A stretch of 64,000 bases of DNA from Actinomycetota bacterium. Lineage in GTDB: Bacteria; Actinomycetota; Thermoleophilia; Gaiellales; F1-60-MAGs149. Below are positions 7,706-16,108 of the stretch, piece by piece. How positions within the stretch are numbered: position 1 is the stretch's first letter; every line of letters starts with the position of its first letter. The position numbers were made by a program, and so were the translations under genes. Under the pieces are notes generated by a model. The model was not told the DNA's origin. It did no database searches and saw nothing but the letters and a program-made list of their open reading frames with translations. The stretch is from contig VFJZ01000047.1 in the NCBI GenBank assembly GCA_009885805.1, positions 23,011-87,010 of the forward strand. The letters are read 5' to 3'.

Positions 7706-9083
7706 TGATCGGAGCCTCCGTTGCGTAGCGAATCTTGAGCGGCCGCTGGCGCAGCGCAAAGGCCAGAGCCAGCGTGTACGGCCCGACGCGGCCGAGGTAC
7801 ATCAGTGCGACGAGGACGTACTGGGAGAGGTCGGGGAGCGACGGCGTGATACCGGTCGACAAGCCGACTGTACCGAACGCCGAGACCGCCTCGAACAGCA
7901 CGCGGACAAAGGCCAGATGGGTATCGGTCAGCATGATGAGGGTGCCGATCACGATCGCGTTCATCGCGATGAACGCGATCGAGAACGCCTGCCGGATCGC
8001 CTCGACCGGGATCCGTCGGCCGAACGCGGCGGTGTCGGGCACGCCCCGCGCCTCGGCGACGATGAACAGGAACAGGACGATGAATGTCGTCACCTTGATG
8101 CCGCCACCGGTCGAGGCGGGCCCGGCGCCCACGAACATCAGCATCATCTGCGTCAGCCACGTCTCCTCGTGCATCTGCGAGTAGTCGAGCGAGTTGAAGC
8201 CCGCCGTCCGCGGCGTCACCGACTGGAACAGGCTCGGGAGCACCTTGTCGATCGTGTCGTACTGCCCGAGCGTCGCCGGATTCGACCACTCCAACGCGAG
8301 CGTTGCGAGGGCGCCGACGACGAGCAGGGCAGCCGTGCCGACGAGCATCAGCTTCGTGTGCAGCGTCAGGTGGTGCAGGTCGCGGAGGCCGTGCTCGCGC
8401 AACTCCAGCCAGACCGGGAAGCCGAGGCCGCCGGCGATGATCATCGTCATCACGGCGAGGTTGACGGGCCAATCCTGCACGAACGGGGAGAGATTGGTCG
8501 GGAGGAGGCCGAAGCCGGCGTTGTTGAACGCGGAGACCGAGTGGAACATGCCGTGCCAGATCGCCTGCCACGGGTCGTAGCCATAGCTGAACCCGAAACG
8601 GAGGGCGAGGACGCCGGCGCCGAGGATCTCGAACGTCAGGGTCAAGGTCGCGACGAGGATCACGAGGCGCTTGACGACGGCGACGCCGACGGCACCCTTG
8701 TCGGCGTGCGACAGCACCCGTCGGCGCAGACCGAGACGCCGACCGAGCAGCAGCAGGCCGACGCTCGCCAGCGTCATGATCCCGAGCCCGCCGATCTGGA
8801 TCAGCACCATGATCACGACCTGGCCGAACGGACTCCAGTAGGTGCCGGTGTCGACCACGGCGAGCCCGGTCACGCAGACGGCCGACGTGGAGGTGAAGAT
8901 CGCCGTCACGAACGGCGCGCCGTCGCGAGCCGCGACCGACCAGGGGAGCATCAGCAAGACCGTCCCGAGGAGCACGACGGCCGCGAACGAGTAGGCGATC
9001 AGCCGCTCGGGGTGACGCGGGCGACGCCGCCGGCGCCCTTCCGTCCGGGCGAGCGGACGGAGGGGCGCGGCGACGTCGTCCAC
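7698..9083 (-). CDS. ktrB: KtrB-type potassium/sodium symporter channel subunit
   Basis: A 461-residue SKT-family membrane protein with filter loops TSAVCVTGLAVV, SAFNNAGFGLL, TPRTAGFNSLD and SAFGTVGLSTG. The first loop CVTGL is the KtrB type. Start chosen at GTG 9083 because TATGCT (9097-9092, minus strand) lies 8 bases upstream. The alternative ATG 9158 adds 25 poorly hydrophobic residues and overlaps the toxin-antitoxin operator. It forms an operon with ktrA. Confidence 0.9.
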   Translation of the reverse strand: MDDVAAPLRPLARTEGRRRRRPRHPERLIAYSFAAVVLLGTVLLMLPWSVAARDGAPFVTAIFTSTSAVCVTGLAVVDTGTYWSPFGQVVIMVLIQIGGLGIMTLASVGLLLLGRRLGLRRRVLSHADKGAVGVAVVKRLVILVATLTLTFEILGAGVLALRFGFSYGYDPWQAIWHGMFHSVSAFNNAGFGLLPTNLSPFVQDWPVNLAVMTMIIAGGLGFPVWLELREHGLRDLHHLTLHTKLMLVGTAALLVVGALATLALEWSNPATLGQYDTIDKVLPSLFQSVTPRTAGFNSLDYSQMHEETWLTQMMLMFVGAGPASTGGGIKVTTFIVLFLFIVAEARGVPDTAAFGRRIPVEAIRQAFSIAFIAMNAIVIGTLIMLTDTHLAFVRVLFEAVSAFGTVGLSTGITPSLPDLSQYVLVALMYLGRVGPYTLALAFALRQRPLKIRYATEAPIIG

Positions 9084-9142
9084 GGCCGGGGAGCATAGCC
9101 CCGAGTCCAGCCGGCACCGGCGCTCGCGACGAACGGCCGGTC

Positions 9143-9164
9143 GACCATATGGCATCATATGGTC
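9143..9164. promoter_or_regulatory. Palindromic operator of the toxin-antitoxin operon
   Basis: GACCATAT (9143-9150) and ATATGGTC (9157-9164) are perfect inverted repeats separated by 6 bases. The element lies directly upstream of the antitoxin ATG at 9167 and overlaps a possible -10 box TATGGT (9158-9163). RHH antitoxins autoregulate by binding such repeats; here that is an inference from position and symmetry. Confidence 0.65.
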
Positions 9165-9166
9165 AG

Positions 9167-9418
9167 ATGAGTCGTCGACAGACCCTGGTGCAGCTCAACG
9201 ACGCGCTCCTCGCGCGCCTCGACCAGCGCGCCGCGCAGCTCGGCTGCTCGCGGTCGCACGCGATCCGGACGGCGGTCGAAGGCTGGCTCGAGGCGGATCC
9301 TGAGGGGGCGACCGAGCGGGCGATCCTCGAGGGCTACGCGCGCGCGCCGGCAACGGCTGGCGAGGACACGTGGGCAGAGCTGAGCACGATCGAATCGATC
9401 GCCGAGGAGCCCTGGTGA
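9167..9418 (+). CDS. Ribbon-helix-helix (CopG-type) antitoxin
   Basis: An 83-residue protein. The N-terminal RQTLVQLNDALLARLDQRAAQLGCSRSHAIRTAVEGWL has the beta strand, helix and helix of the RHH fold, with the conserved SRSHAIR turn. The acidic, Trp-containing tail is the likely toxin-binding segment. ATG 9167 is chosen because the in-frame ATG at 9149 lies inside the operator palindrome; 9149 remains possible (89 residues). The stop overlaps the toxin GTG in GTGA. Confidence 0.83.
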   Translation: MSRRQTLVQLNDALLARLDQRAAQLGCSRSHAIRTAVEGWLEADPEGATERAILEGYARAPATAGEDTWAELSTIESIAEEPW

Positions 9419-9723
9419 ATCGCGGCGAGATCTGGTGGGTCGAGCATCCGTCGGCCGGTCGCCGCCCGCACCTGATCCTCACGCGGCAGGGCGTGATCGG
9501 CGCCCTGACGCACGTCATCGTCGTGCCGGCGACACGGACGGTACGCTCGATCCCGACCGAGGTGATGCTCGGCCCCGACGACGGGATGCCGACCGACTGC
9601 GCCCTGAGCCTCGACAACGTCCGGGTCGTCCGCAAGGGCTACCTCACCGAGCGGATCTGCAGCCTGCGCCCGGAACGGATGCACGAGGTCTGCCGTGCGC
9701 TCGCGATCGCGACCGGTTGCTGA
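9415..9723 (+). CDS. MazF/PemK-type endoribonuclease toxin
   Basis: A 102-residue protein. It opens with NRGEIWWVEHPSAGRRPHLIL, the MazF/PemK signature GEIWW...GRRP, and contains the later strand DCALSLDNVRVVRKG. The family cleaves single-stranded mRNA or tRNA at short motifs and is neutralised by the upstream antitoxin. The GTG start overlaps the antitoxin stop (GTGA), and GAGGAG at 9404-9409 is a good ribosome binding site. It ends one base before the convergent MOSC gene. Confidence 0.88.
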   Translation: MNRGEIWWVEHPSAGRRPHLILTRQGVIGALTHVIVVPATRTVRSIPTEVMLGPDDGMPTDCALSLDNVRVVRKGYLTERICSLRPERMHEVCRALAIATGC

Positions 9724-10560
9724 TCAGTGGTCAGGGGCGACGACGTCGCCGAGGCGGATCTCCCCCGGCACCACCACATCGGCCCGCACACCGCCCCGAT
9801 GGACGAGGCCGCGCAGCGTGCCGGCCGGCGTCGTCCGCTGCAGCCACGCGCAGGGCTCGGCGAGGCGCTGGATGTAGAGCTGGACCGCGCCGACCGTCAC
9901 GTGACGGCCGACGAGGCCGTTGAGATCGATGCCGCGCGTCACCACGCTGCGCCGGTGCGCGCCCGGCTCGAGCGCGATGCCGTCGACGGCAGCCAGCCGA
10001 TCGAGCGCCTCCCCCTCGATCAGCGTCAGGGCCCGGCCGGTCGCGCCGCCCGGCGAGAAGTGCCCGGTGCCAGCCGCGTAGCGGTCGCCCTCGATGCCGT
10101 TGGCCCCGACCACGGCGACGTCCAGCCGCTCCATCCGCGCGTCCGGGGCAGCGCTCCGGAACAGCGCCTCCACCACGCCACGTGTCCGCGTCGCGTCTCG
10201 CGGCAGGGTCAGCGCCGGCCGCGCCGGGACGAGACCTTCGAGCACGGGCGCAGCGGCCGACGCACCCGTGCCGGCCGGGGCGAACACGACGGCGCTGGGC
10301 GTTCCGGCCATCACGACGTACGGGCCGTCGGCGACGAAGCGAGCAAGCCACCAGCCGCCCCACTGGAACCGCTCCGGATCGCGGACCGGGACGAGTGCCA
10401 GACCGCGCGTCGCGAGCGCCTCGTTGATCCGCCGTCGCGGATCGTCCGTCGTGCACGGCAGGGCGTCGACCGGCTCGTCGAGGATCGCCGCCAGACACGC
10501 GACGAGCGAGCGGGTCTCGAGCGTCGCACCGGCGGCGGCGGGAAGCTCGACGGTGCGCAC
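9724..10560 (-). CDS. MOSC domain protein
   Basis: A 278-residue protein. Residues from about 140 to the end form a MOSC domain: GIEGDRY, RRSVVTRGIDLNGLVGR, and the conserved Cys in LAEPCAWLQ. MOSC domains bind molybdenum cofactor or carry sulfur from cysteine. The first 130 residues do not match the usual MOSC_N beta-barrel and were not identified. The GTG start shares one base with the lepA stop (TAGTG), so the gene is probably translated with lepA. A mobA gene at 53216-53830 shows that Mo-cofactor chemistry is present in this genome. Confidence 0.75.
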   Translation of the reverse strand: MRTVELPAAAGATLETRSLVACLAAILDEPVDALPCTTDDPRRRINEALATRGLALVPVRDPERFQWGGWWLARFVADGPYVVMAGTPSAVVFAPAGTGASAAAPVLEGLVPARPALTLPRDATRTRGVVEALFRSAAPDARMERLDVAVVGANGIEGDRYAAGTGHFSPGGATGRALTLIEGEALDRLAAVDGIALEPGAHRRSVVTRGIDLNGLVGRHVTVGAVQLYIQRLAEPCAWLQRTTPAGTLRGLVHRGGVRADVVVPGEIRLGDVVAPDH

Positions 10561-12362
10561 TACTTCGTCTCGTCGAGACTGAGCACGGCCAGGAAGGCCT
10601 CCGGCGGCACCTCGACGATGCCGAGCTGCTTCATGCGCTTCTTGCCCTTCTTCTGCTTCTCGATCAGCTTCCGCTTGCGGGAGATGTCACCGCCGTAGCA
10701 CTTCGACAGCACGTCCTTGCGCTTCGCCTTGATCGTCTCTCGCGCAATCACGCGCGAGCCGATCGCCGCCTGGATCGGGACGTCGAACATCTGACGCGGG
10801 ATGATCGTCCGCAGTCGTTCGACCAGGGCCCGGCCCGACGCGTAGGACTTGTCGCGGTGGACGATCAGGCTGAGCGCGTCGACCACGTCGCCGTTGAGGA
10901 GGATGTCGACCTTGACGAGGTTCGAGGCGGTGTAGCCGGCCACCTCGTAGTCGAACGAGGCGTACCCGCGCGTCCGTGACTTGAGCTGGTCGTAGAAGTC
11001 GAGGACGATCTCCGCCAGCGGCAGCCGGTAGATCAGCACCACGCGCTTCTCGGTCAGGTACTCCATGTGATCGAAGTCGCCGCGACGGTCCTGACAGAGC
11101 TCCATCACGGTGCCGACGAACTCCTTCGGCACGATCACCGAGCTCTTGACGTACGGCTCGGAGATCGTCTCGATGCCGTTCGCATCGGGCATCTGCGACG
11201 GGTTGTTGACCTCGACCTCGGCGCCACCGACGGTCGCGACCCGGTACTCGACGTTCGGGGTGGTCGCGATCAGGTCGAGGCCGAACTCGCGCTCCAGCCG
11301 TTCCCGGATCACCTCCATGTGGAGCAGGCCGAGGAAGCCGACGCGGAACCCGAAGCCGAGCGCCTGGCTCGTCTCCGGCACGTACTGCAACGAGGCGTCG
11401 TTCAGCTTCAGCTTCTCCAGCGCGTCCCGGAAGTCGGCGTACTCCTCGCCGTCGGACGGGAACAGCCCCGCGAAGACCATCGGCTTCACGTCGAGGTAGC
11501 CCGGCAGCGGCTCGGCGGCCGGCGCTGCCTGCAACGTCAGGGTGTCGCCGACCTTGAGCTCGGAGACATCCTTGAGGCCGGTCACGATGTAGCCGACCTC
11601 GCCCGCCTCCAACGCGTCGATCGGGGTGCGCTGCGGCGACATCACGCCGATCTCCTCGACGTCGAAGCGGTTGCCGGTCGCCATCGCGGCGACGCCCTGA
11701 TGGGTACGGAAGACCCCGTCGACGACGCGGACGAAGGCGATCACGCCCCGGTACTGGTCGTAGACGGAGTCGAACACGAGGGCGCGCGAGGGCCCGGCCC
11801 GATCGCCGGCAGGCGGCGGGATCCGCTCGACGACGGCGTCGAGCAGGGCGGGGACGCCGAGACCGGACTTCGCCGAGATCCGCAGGACGTGCTCGGGCCG
11901 GTCGCCGAGGAGATCGGAGATCTCCGCCGAGGCGCCGTCCGGATCGGCCGCCGGCAGGTCGATCTTGTTCACGAGGGGCACGATCTCGAGGTTGTTGTCG
12001 ATCGCCAGATGCGCGTTCGCGACGGTCTGCGCCTCGACGCCCTGCGCGGCGTCGACGACGAGCAGCGCCCCCTCGCACGCCGCCAGCGAGCGGGACACCT
12101 CGTACGTGAAGTCGACGTGCCCGGGCGTGTCGATCAGGTTCAGCTGATACGTGACGCCGCCGCACTCCCACATCACGCGCACGGCCTGCGCCTTGATCGT
12201 GATGCCGCGCTCGCGCTCGATGTCCATCGAGTCGAGCAGCTGGTCGCGCATCTCCCTGGCCGTGACGGCGTGGGTGACCTCGAGAATCCGGTCGGCGAGC
12301 GTCGACTTGCCATGATCGATGTGCGCGATGATCGAGAAGTTACGGATCAGACGCTGCTCCAT
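10560..12362 (-). CDS. lepA: Elongation factor 4 (back-translocating GTPase LepA)
   Basis: A 600-residue translational GTPase of normal length. It has G1 [14 protein letters not shown]3 DTPGHVDF and G4 [10 protein letters not shown], then domains II and III, an EF-G-like V domain, and the LepA-specific basic C-terminal domain ([25 protein letters not shown]). It acts on stalled or mistranslocated ribosomes. TACGCT (12375-12370, minus strand) with 7 bases before the ATG suggests a leaderless mRNA separate from murJ, which ends 17 bases upstream. Confidence 0.97.
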   Translation of the reverse strand: MEQRLIRNFSIIAHIDHGKSTLADRILEVTHAVTAREMRDQLLDSMDIERERGITIKAQAVRVMWECGGVTYQLNLIDTPGHVDFTYEVSRSLAACEGALLVVDAAQGVEAQTVANAHLAIDNNLEIVPLVNKIDLPAADPDGASAEISDLLGDRPEHVLRISAKSGLGVPALLDAVVERIPPPAGDRAGPSRALVFDSVYDQYRGVIAFVRVVDGVFRTHQGVAAMATGNRFDVEEIGVMSPQRTPIDALEAGEVGYIVTGLKDVSELKVGDTLTLQAAPAAEPLPGYLDVKPMVFAGLFPSDGEEYADFRDALEKLKLNDASLQYVPETSQALGFGFRVGFLGLLHMEVIRERLEREFGLDLIATTPNVEYRVATVGGAEVEVNNPSQMPDANGIETISEPYVKSSVIVPKEFVGTVMELCQDRRGDFDHMEYLTEKRVVLIYRLPLAEIVLDFYDQLKSRTRGYASFDYEVAGYTASNLVKVDILLNGDVVDALSLIVHRDKSYASGRALVERLRTIIPRQMFDVPIQAAIGSRVIARETIKAKRKDVLSKCYGGDISRKRKLIEKQKKGKKRMKQLGIVEVPPEAFLAVLSLDETK

Positions 12363-12379
12363 CGGTCACAGCGTACCGA

Positions 12380-13918
12380 TCAGCGCCTGAGCCTTCTCCG
12401 CAGGGTGTCGGCGACGAGGTCGGCTTCCGGGAGGCGCGCGAGCCGCGTGAGCCACGCATACATCGCCGCGCCGGCCGCGATGGCGACGCCAACGGCCAGC
12501 AGTTGGGCGCCGAACGAACGGCCGAGCGCGCCGTCGATCGCCCACCAGACGCCGTAGGAGACGCCCGCCAGTGGTGCGCAGCAGGCGAGCATGATCGCGA
12601 TCGCACGGGCCGTCGCCCGGCCCTCGAGCGAGCCGACCGAGCGGCGCAGCACCAGCCACAGCGCGCCGAGGAAGCAGACGTTGGCCAGCGACGTCGCCAG
12701 CGGGATCCCCCAGATCCCGAGTGGTCGGTAGAGCAGCCAGGTGAGGAGGGCCGAGAGGGCGACGTTGGCCGCCGCCGCGCCGGTCGGGAGCCAGGGGCGC
12801 TGCAGGGAGAAGAACGCCCGGTTGACGAGCAGCAGCGCGCCGTTCGCCGAGAGGCCGATCGCGTACGCGGCGAGGCAGTCGGCGACGACGTCGCGCTGAT
12901 CGGGGGCGAAGGCGCCGCGCTCGAACAGCAGCAGCACGATCGGCGCGGCGAGCACCGCCGACAGGGTCGCCGCCGGCAGCAGCACGTAGTGCAGCGTCCG
13001 GACGCCCTCGGCGACGCCGCGCCGGAACGCGGCCAGATCACCGGCGGCGGCGTAGCGGGATAGCGTCGGGAACAGCACCGCCGCGATCGCGACGGCGAAG
13101 ATCCCCTGCGGCAGCATGTAGATCCGGAAGGCGCTCTCGATCGCACGCGGAGCGAGATCGGGGTCGACGAACGTCGCGAAGATCGTGTTGACGAGCGCGT
13201 TGACGTTGATCAGGCCGAGCCCGAGCGCCACCGGCAGCATCAACACGAAGACGCGACGGACTGCAGCGTCGCCCCAGTCCCAGGCCAGAGTCAGGCGCCC
13301 GCCGCGGCCCCTCAGCCACGGCAGCGGGACGAGGACCTGGACGAGGGTGCCGGCCAGCGTCGCCCAGGCGTAGACGAGCAGCGCGTCGGCCGGGTCGTCG
13401 ATCGTGATCGCGTAGACCAGGCCACCGGCGATGACGACGTTCCACAGCACCGGCGCGAACGCCGGCACGAAGAACTCGCCGAGGGAGTTGAGGATCGCCT
13501 GGACGATGCCGGCGAAGCCGAGCAGCACCACGGTCGGCATCAGAATCCACGTCAGCTGCACCGTCAGGTGGGGCACGTCGCCGTAGAGGAGGCCGAGCAG
13601 CGGCTCGGCTAACACCATCGTCGCGGCCGTCACCACCGCCAGTCCGGCGAACGAGATGGTCGTGACGGTGGAGGCGACGCGCCACGCGCGCCGCTCCTCG
13701 CCGCGCTCCAGCAGCTCGTTGAAGACGGGGATGAAGGCCGCCCCCAGCGCGGCGTCGGCCACGAGCGAGCGCACGACGTTCGGGACCTGCGAGGCGAGCG
13801 TGAACTGGTTGATCGCGCCGCGGACACCGAACACGTACGCGACCAGGATCTCCCGCAGCAGGCCGAACACGCGCGACAGGCCGGTCGCGGCCGAGAAGAG
13901 CGCCGCTGCGCGCGCCAT
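12380..13918 (-). CDS. murJ: Lipid II flippase MurJ
   Basis: A 512-residue MATE-like protein with about 14 membrane segments. The N-terminal ATGLSRVFGLLREILVAYVFG and PNVVRSLVADAALGAAFIPVFNEL are characteristic of MurJ/MviN, which moves lipid II to the outer face of the membrane for peptidoglycan synthesis. ATG 13918 is preferred because GGAGG lies 4 bases upstream; ATG 13936 would add six residues. It is divergent from rpsT. Confidence 0.93.
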   Translation of the reverse strand: MARAAALFSAATGLSRVFGLLREILVAYVFGVRGAINQFTLASQVPNVVRSLVADAALGAAFIPVFNELLERGEERRAWRVASTVTTISFAGLAVVTAATMVLAEPLLGLLYGDVPHLTVQLTWILMPTVVLLGFAGIVQAILNSLGEFFVPAFAPVLWNVVIAGGLVYAITIDDPADALLVYAWATLAGTLVQVLVPLPWLRGRGGRLTLAWDWGDAAVRRVFVLMLPVALGLGLINVNALVNTIFATFVDPDLAPRAIESAFRIYMLPQGIFAVAIAAVLFPTLSRYAAAGDLAAFRRGVAEGVRTLHYVLLPAATLSAVLAAPIVLLLFERGAFAPDQRDVVADCLAAYAIGLSANGALLLVNRAFFSLQRPWLPTGAAAANVALSALLTWLLYRPLGIWGIPLATSLANVCFLGALWLVLRRSVGSLEGRATARAIAIMLACCAPLAGVSYGVWWAIDGALGRSFGAQLLAVGVAIAAGAAMYAWLTRLARLPEADLVADTLRRRLRR

Positions 13919-13991
13919 GCGCCCTCCGGCCTGCATCGCGCCATGGTACCGGTCGGTCCGCCCGGTGCCCTGTGGTACCGTTCGCGCCTCA

Positions 13992-14303
13992 GTGGCGAAC
14001 ATCAAGCAGCAGAAGAAGCGTATCCTCGTAGCCCGCCGACAGCGACTCGAGAACCTGCATTCGACCTCGAGGATCAAGACCTACTTCCGTCGTCTCCAGA
14101 CCGCGGTCGACGGTGGCGACGCCGACGCCGTGAGTGCCGACCACGCCGTGCTCGTCAAGCTGCTCGACCGCGCGGCCGCAAAGCGCGTGCTGCACCCGAA
14201 CACTGCCGCGCGTCGCAAGTCGCTCGCCGCGGCGATCGTCGCCCGCGGTCCGCAGGAGGCGAAGGCCAAGCGCCGCCGCCCCGCGGCCAAGAAGAAGTCG
14301 TAG
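13992..14303 (+). CDS. rpsT: 30S ribosomal protein S20
   Basis: A 103-residue, very basic protein opening ANIKQQKKRILVARRQR, the standard S20 start, with the conserved HPNTAARRKS at about residue 72. It is longer than most S20 proteins (about 87) because of a Lys/Arg-rich tail. The GTG start is preceded by a -10-like TACCGT at 13976-13981. S20 is a primary binder of 16S rRNA. It is convergent with acpS, whose stop lies 8 bases away. Confidence 0.95.
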   Translation: MANIKQQKKRILVARRQRLENLHSTSRIKTYFRRLQTAVDGGDADAVSADHAVLVKLLDRAAAKRVLHPNTAARRKSLAAAIVARGPQEAKAKRRRPAAKKKS

Positions 14304-14311
14304 CCCGGCGT

Positions 14312-14674
14312 CTACGCCGTTACGGCGACCGCGACGGCCGCCGCCGTCGTGCGTGAGTGCGTCATCGACAGGTCGATGCGCACGACACCGAGCCGCTCGG
14401 CGGCCGCGAGCATCGAGCCGGTGAGCGACACCTGCGGCTTGCCGCGACCGACGATCTCGATCTCCGTCCAGGTGAACGGCACCCCGCGGCCGAGCGCCTT
14501 GCCGACCGCTTCCTTGCCGGCGAAACGCCCCGCGTAGCTCTGGGCGGGTCGCGGCTTGCGGTCGCACTCGTCGATCTCGCGCGTCGTGTAGACGCGCTCA
14601 CGAAACCGCGCCGGGTGTCGCGCGAGCGCGGCGGCGACGCGGTCGATCTCGATCAGGTCGATACCGACGAACAC
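14312..14674 (-). CDS. acpS: Holo-[acyl-carrier-protein] synthase
   Basis: A 120-residue protein that transfers 4'-phosphopantetheine from CoA to acyl carrier protein. The motifs FVGIDLIEIDRV at the start and RFAGKEAVGKALGRG at about residue 55 carry the Mg/CoA-binding Asp and Glu. GTG 14674 gives the normal AcpS length. TACGCT (14686-14681) with exactly 6 bases to the GTG indicates a leaderless transcript and supports this start over longer open frames. Confidence 0.93.
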   Translation of the reverse strand: MFVGIDLIEIDRVAAALARHPARFRERVYTTREIDECDRKPRPAQSYAGRFAGKEAVGKALGRGVPFTWTEIEIVGRGKPQVSLTGSMLAAAERLGVVRIDLSMTHSRTTAAAVAVAVTA

Positions 14675-14714
14675 GGCGCAAGCGTAGCCCGAACCGATTC
14701 CGCGGACGCTGCGA

Positions 14715-15443
14715 ATGCGGTGCATGTTCGGACTCGACGACTGGATCGCCGGGCTCGGCGCCTCGAGCCCCCTGGTGTTCGCGACGGTGATCGCGGCGCT
14801 GCTCGGCCTGCGACACGCCACCGACCCCGACCACCTGACGGCGCTGACGACGCTGCTCGCCTCCGGGCGTGACCCGCGCGGACGCACCGCTGCACGCCTG
14901 GGCGCCGTGTGGGGCGCCGGACATGCGCTCACCCTGTTCGTGTTCGGCCTGCCGATCGTGATCGCGTCGCGCTTTCTTCCACCCCGCGCGCAGGAACTGG
15001 CGGAAGCGGGCGTCGGCGTGATGATCTGCGTGCTGGCGATCAGGCTCCTGTGGCGCTGGCGCCAGGGCGCCTTCCACACGCACGAGCACGATCACGGCGA
15101 CGGCCGCCACCGGCACCTCCATCCACACGGACGCCCGGCCCGCTCCTCGCGAACCGCGTTCGGCATCGGCCTCGTCCACGGCATCGGCGGCAGCGCCGGC
15201 ATCGGCGTCCTGCTGATCGCCTCGCTCGACGCGACGCGACTCGCCGTCGTCGCGCTGGGGGTCCTCGCCGTCGGCACCGCGATCTCGATGGCCCTGTGTT
15301 CTGCGCTGCTCGGCCTCCTGCTCACGCGCCCGGCGCGCGGCCGCTCCCTCCGTCGCTCGGTGCCAGCCCTTGGCAGCGCCAGTCTCGCGTTCGGCGTCTG
15401 GTACGTCGCGGCGGCGTTCGCACTCGTGCCGTATCCGTTCTGA
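14715..15443 (+). CDS. NiCoT/UreH-like nickel-cobalt permease family protein
   Basis: A 242-residue membrane protein with six to seven hydrophobic segments. LLGLRHATDPDHLTALTTLL near the N terminus is the H-x4-D-H motif of NiCoT/HoxN-RcnA transporters. A cytosolic loop at about residues 120-140 is packed with His (HTHEHDHGDGRHRHLHPHG), as in RcnA and HupE. Direction (uptake or efflux) cannot be told from sequence. The gene starts 40 bases from the divergent acpS and ends just before the tetR control region. Confidence 0.78.
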   Translation: MRCMFGLDDWIAGLGASSPLVFATVIAALLGLRHATDPDHLTALTTLLASGRDPRGRTAARLGAVWGAGHALTLFVFGLPIVIASRFLPPRAQELAEAGVGVMICVLAIRLLWRWRQGAFHTHEHDHGDGRHRHLHPHGRPARSSRTAFGIGLVHGIGGSAGIGVLLIASLDATRLAVVALGVLAVGTAISMALCSALLGLLLTRPARGRSLRRSVPALGSASLAFGVWYVAAAFALVPYPF

Positions 15444-15450
15444 CATCCAC

Positions 15451-15480
15451 TTGACAAACCAACCAGTCGGTTTGTATTGT
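15451..15480 (+). promoter_or_regulatory. tetR promoter with overlapping TetR-type operator
   Basis: TTGACA (15451-15456) and TATTGT (15475-15480) with an 18-base spacer form the best -35/-10 pair in the window. ACAAACC (15454-15460) and GGTTTGT (15469-15475) are perfect inverted repeats inside the spacer, so a bound repressor would block RNA polymerase. ATG follows 7 bases after the -10, so the mRNA is probably leaderless. Confidence 0.8.
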
Positions 15481-15487
15481 CCTGGAC

Positions 15488-16081
15488 ATGGTCAGCACCG
15501 ACAAGGGTCAGGAGACGCGGCAGCGAATTCTCGACGTCGCCGCACAGGCCTTCGCCGAGCGCGGCTACGCCGGCATCTCGCTCAACGACGTCATCCGCCA
15601 GACCGGTCTGACCAAGGGCGGCTTTTACTTCCACTTCGACTCCAAGGCGGCGCTCGCCCTCGCCGTGCTCGAGTACCTGCGCGAGACGACGCGGGCCCGC
15701 GTGCTGGCGAACGTCGCACCGGGTCCGGCCGTCGTCCAGATCGACGCGATGGTGCGGGCGATCGTCCGCGCCAAGCAGGAGGACCGCTCGATGGCGGCCC
15801 TTGGTCGCATCTGCCAGGAGCTCGGCGAGGCCGAGCCGCACCTCCGCGCCGAGCTCGGCCACTTCGAGGCCTGGTTCGAGACGACCGAGGCGCTCTTCCG
15901 TGCGGCGCAGGCCGAGGGGTCGATGGATCCGACCGTCGACGCTGCCGCCGCGGCCTGGTTTGCCGTCACGTCCTTCGTCGGCGCCGATTTCGTCGCCGAC
16001 CTTCGCGGCGAGACGCTCGACGACAGGGTCGACTCCTACCTCGCCTTCGTCGCCCGGGCCGTCGGCCTGACGCCGTCCTGA
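15488..16081 (+). CDS. TetR/AcrR-family transcriptional repressor
   Basis: A 197-residue protein. The N-terminal helix-turn-helix region is complete: RQRILDVAAQAFAERGYAGISLNDVIRQTGLTKGGFYFHFDSK. The ligand domain resembles the tetracyclin_repressor_C_19-like group linked to fatty-acid or drug responses. The operator at 15454-15475 lies over its own promoter, and an MMPL transporter starts 27 bases downstream. The repressor therefore most likely controls both itself and the pump. Confidence 0.9.
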   Translation: MVSTDKGQETRQRILDVAAQAFAERGYAGISLNDVIRQTGLTKGGFYFHFDSKAALALAVLEYLRETTRARVLANVAPGPAVVQIDAMVRAIVRAKQEDRSMAALGRICQELGEAEPHLRAELGHFEAWFETTEALFRAAQAEGSMDPTVDAAAAAWFAVTSFVGADFVADLRGETLDDRVDSYLAFVARAVGLTPS

Positions 16082-16108
16082 TCGATTCCCCAACCCGGAG
16101 CAGCAACC

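Noticed and set aside
7293..9098. Long plus-strand open frame (about 600 codons) antisense to ktrB
   Set aside because: Composition is Arg/Asp/His-rich, as expected for the antisense of a GC-rich membrane-protein gene, and the other strand encodes clear KtrB motifs.
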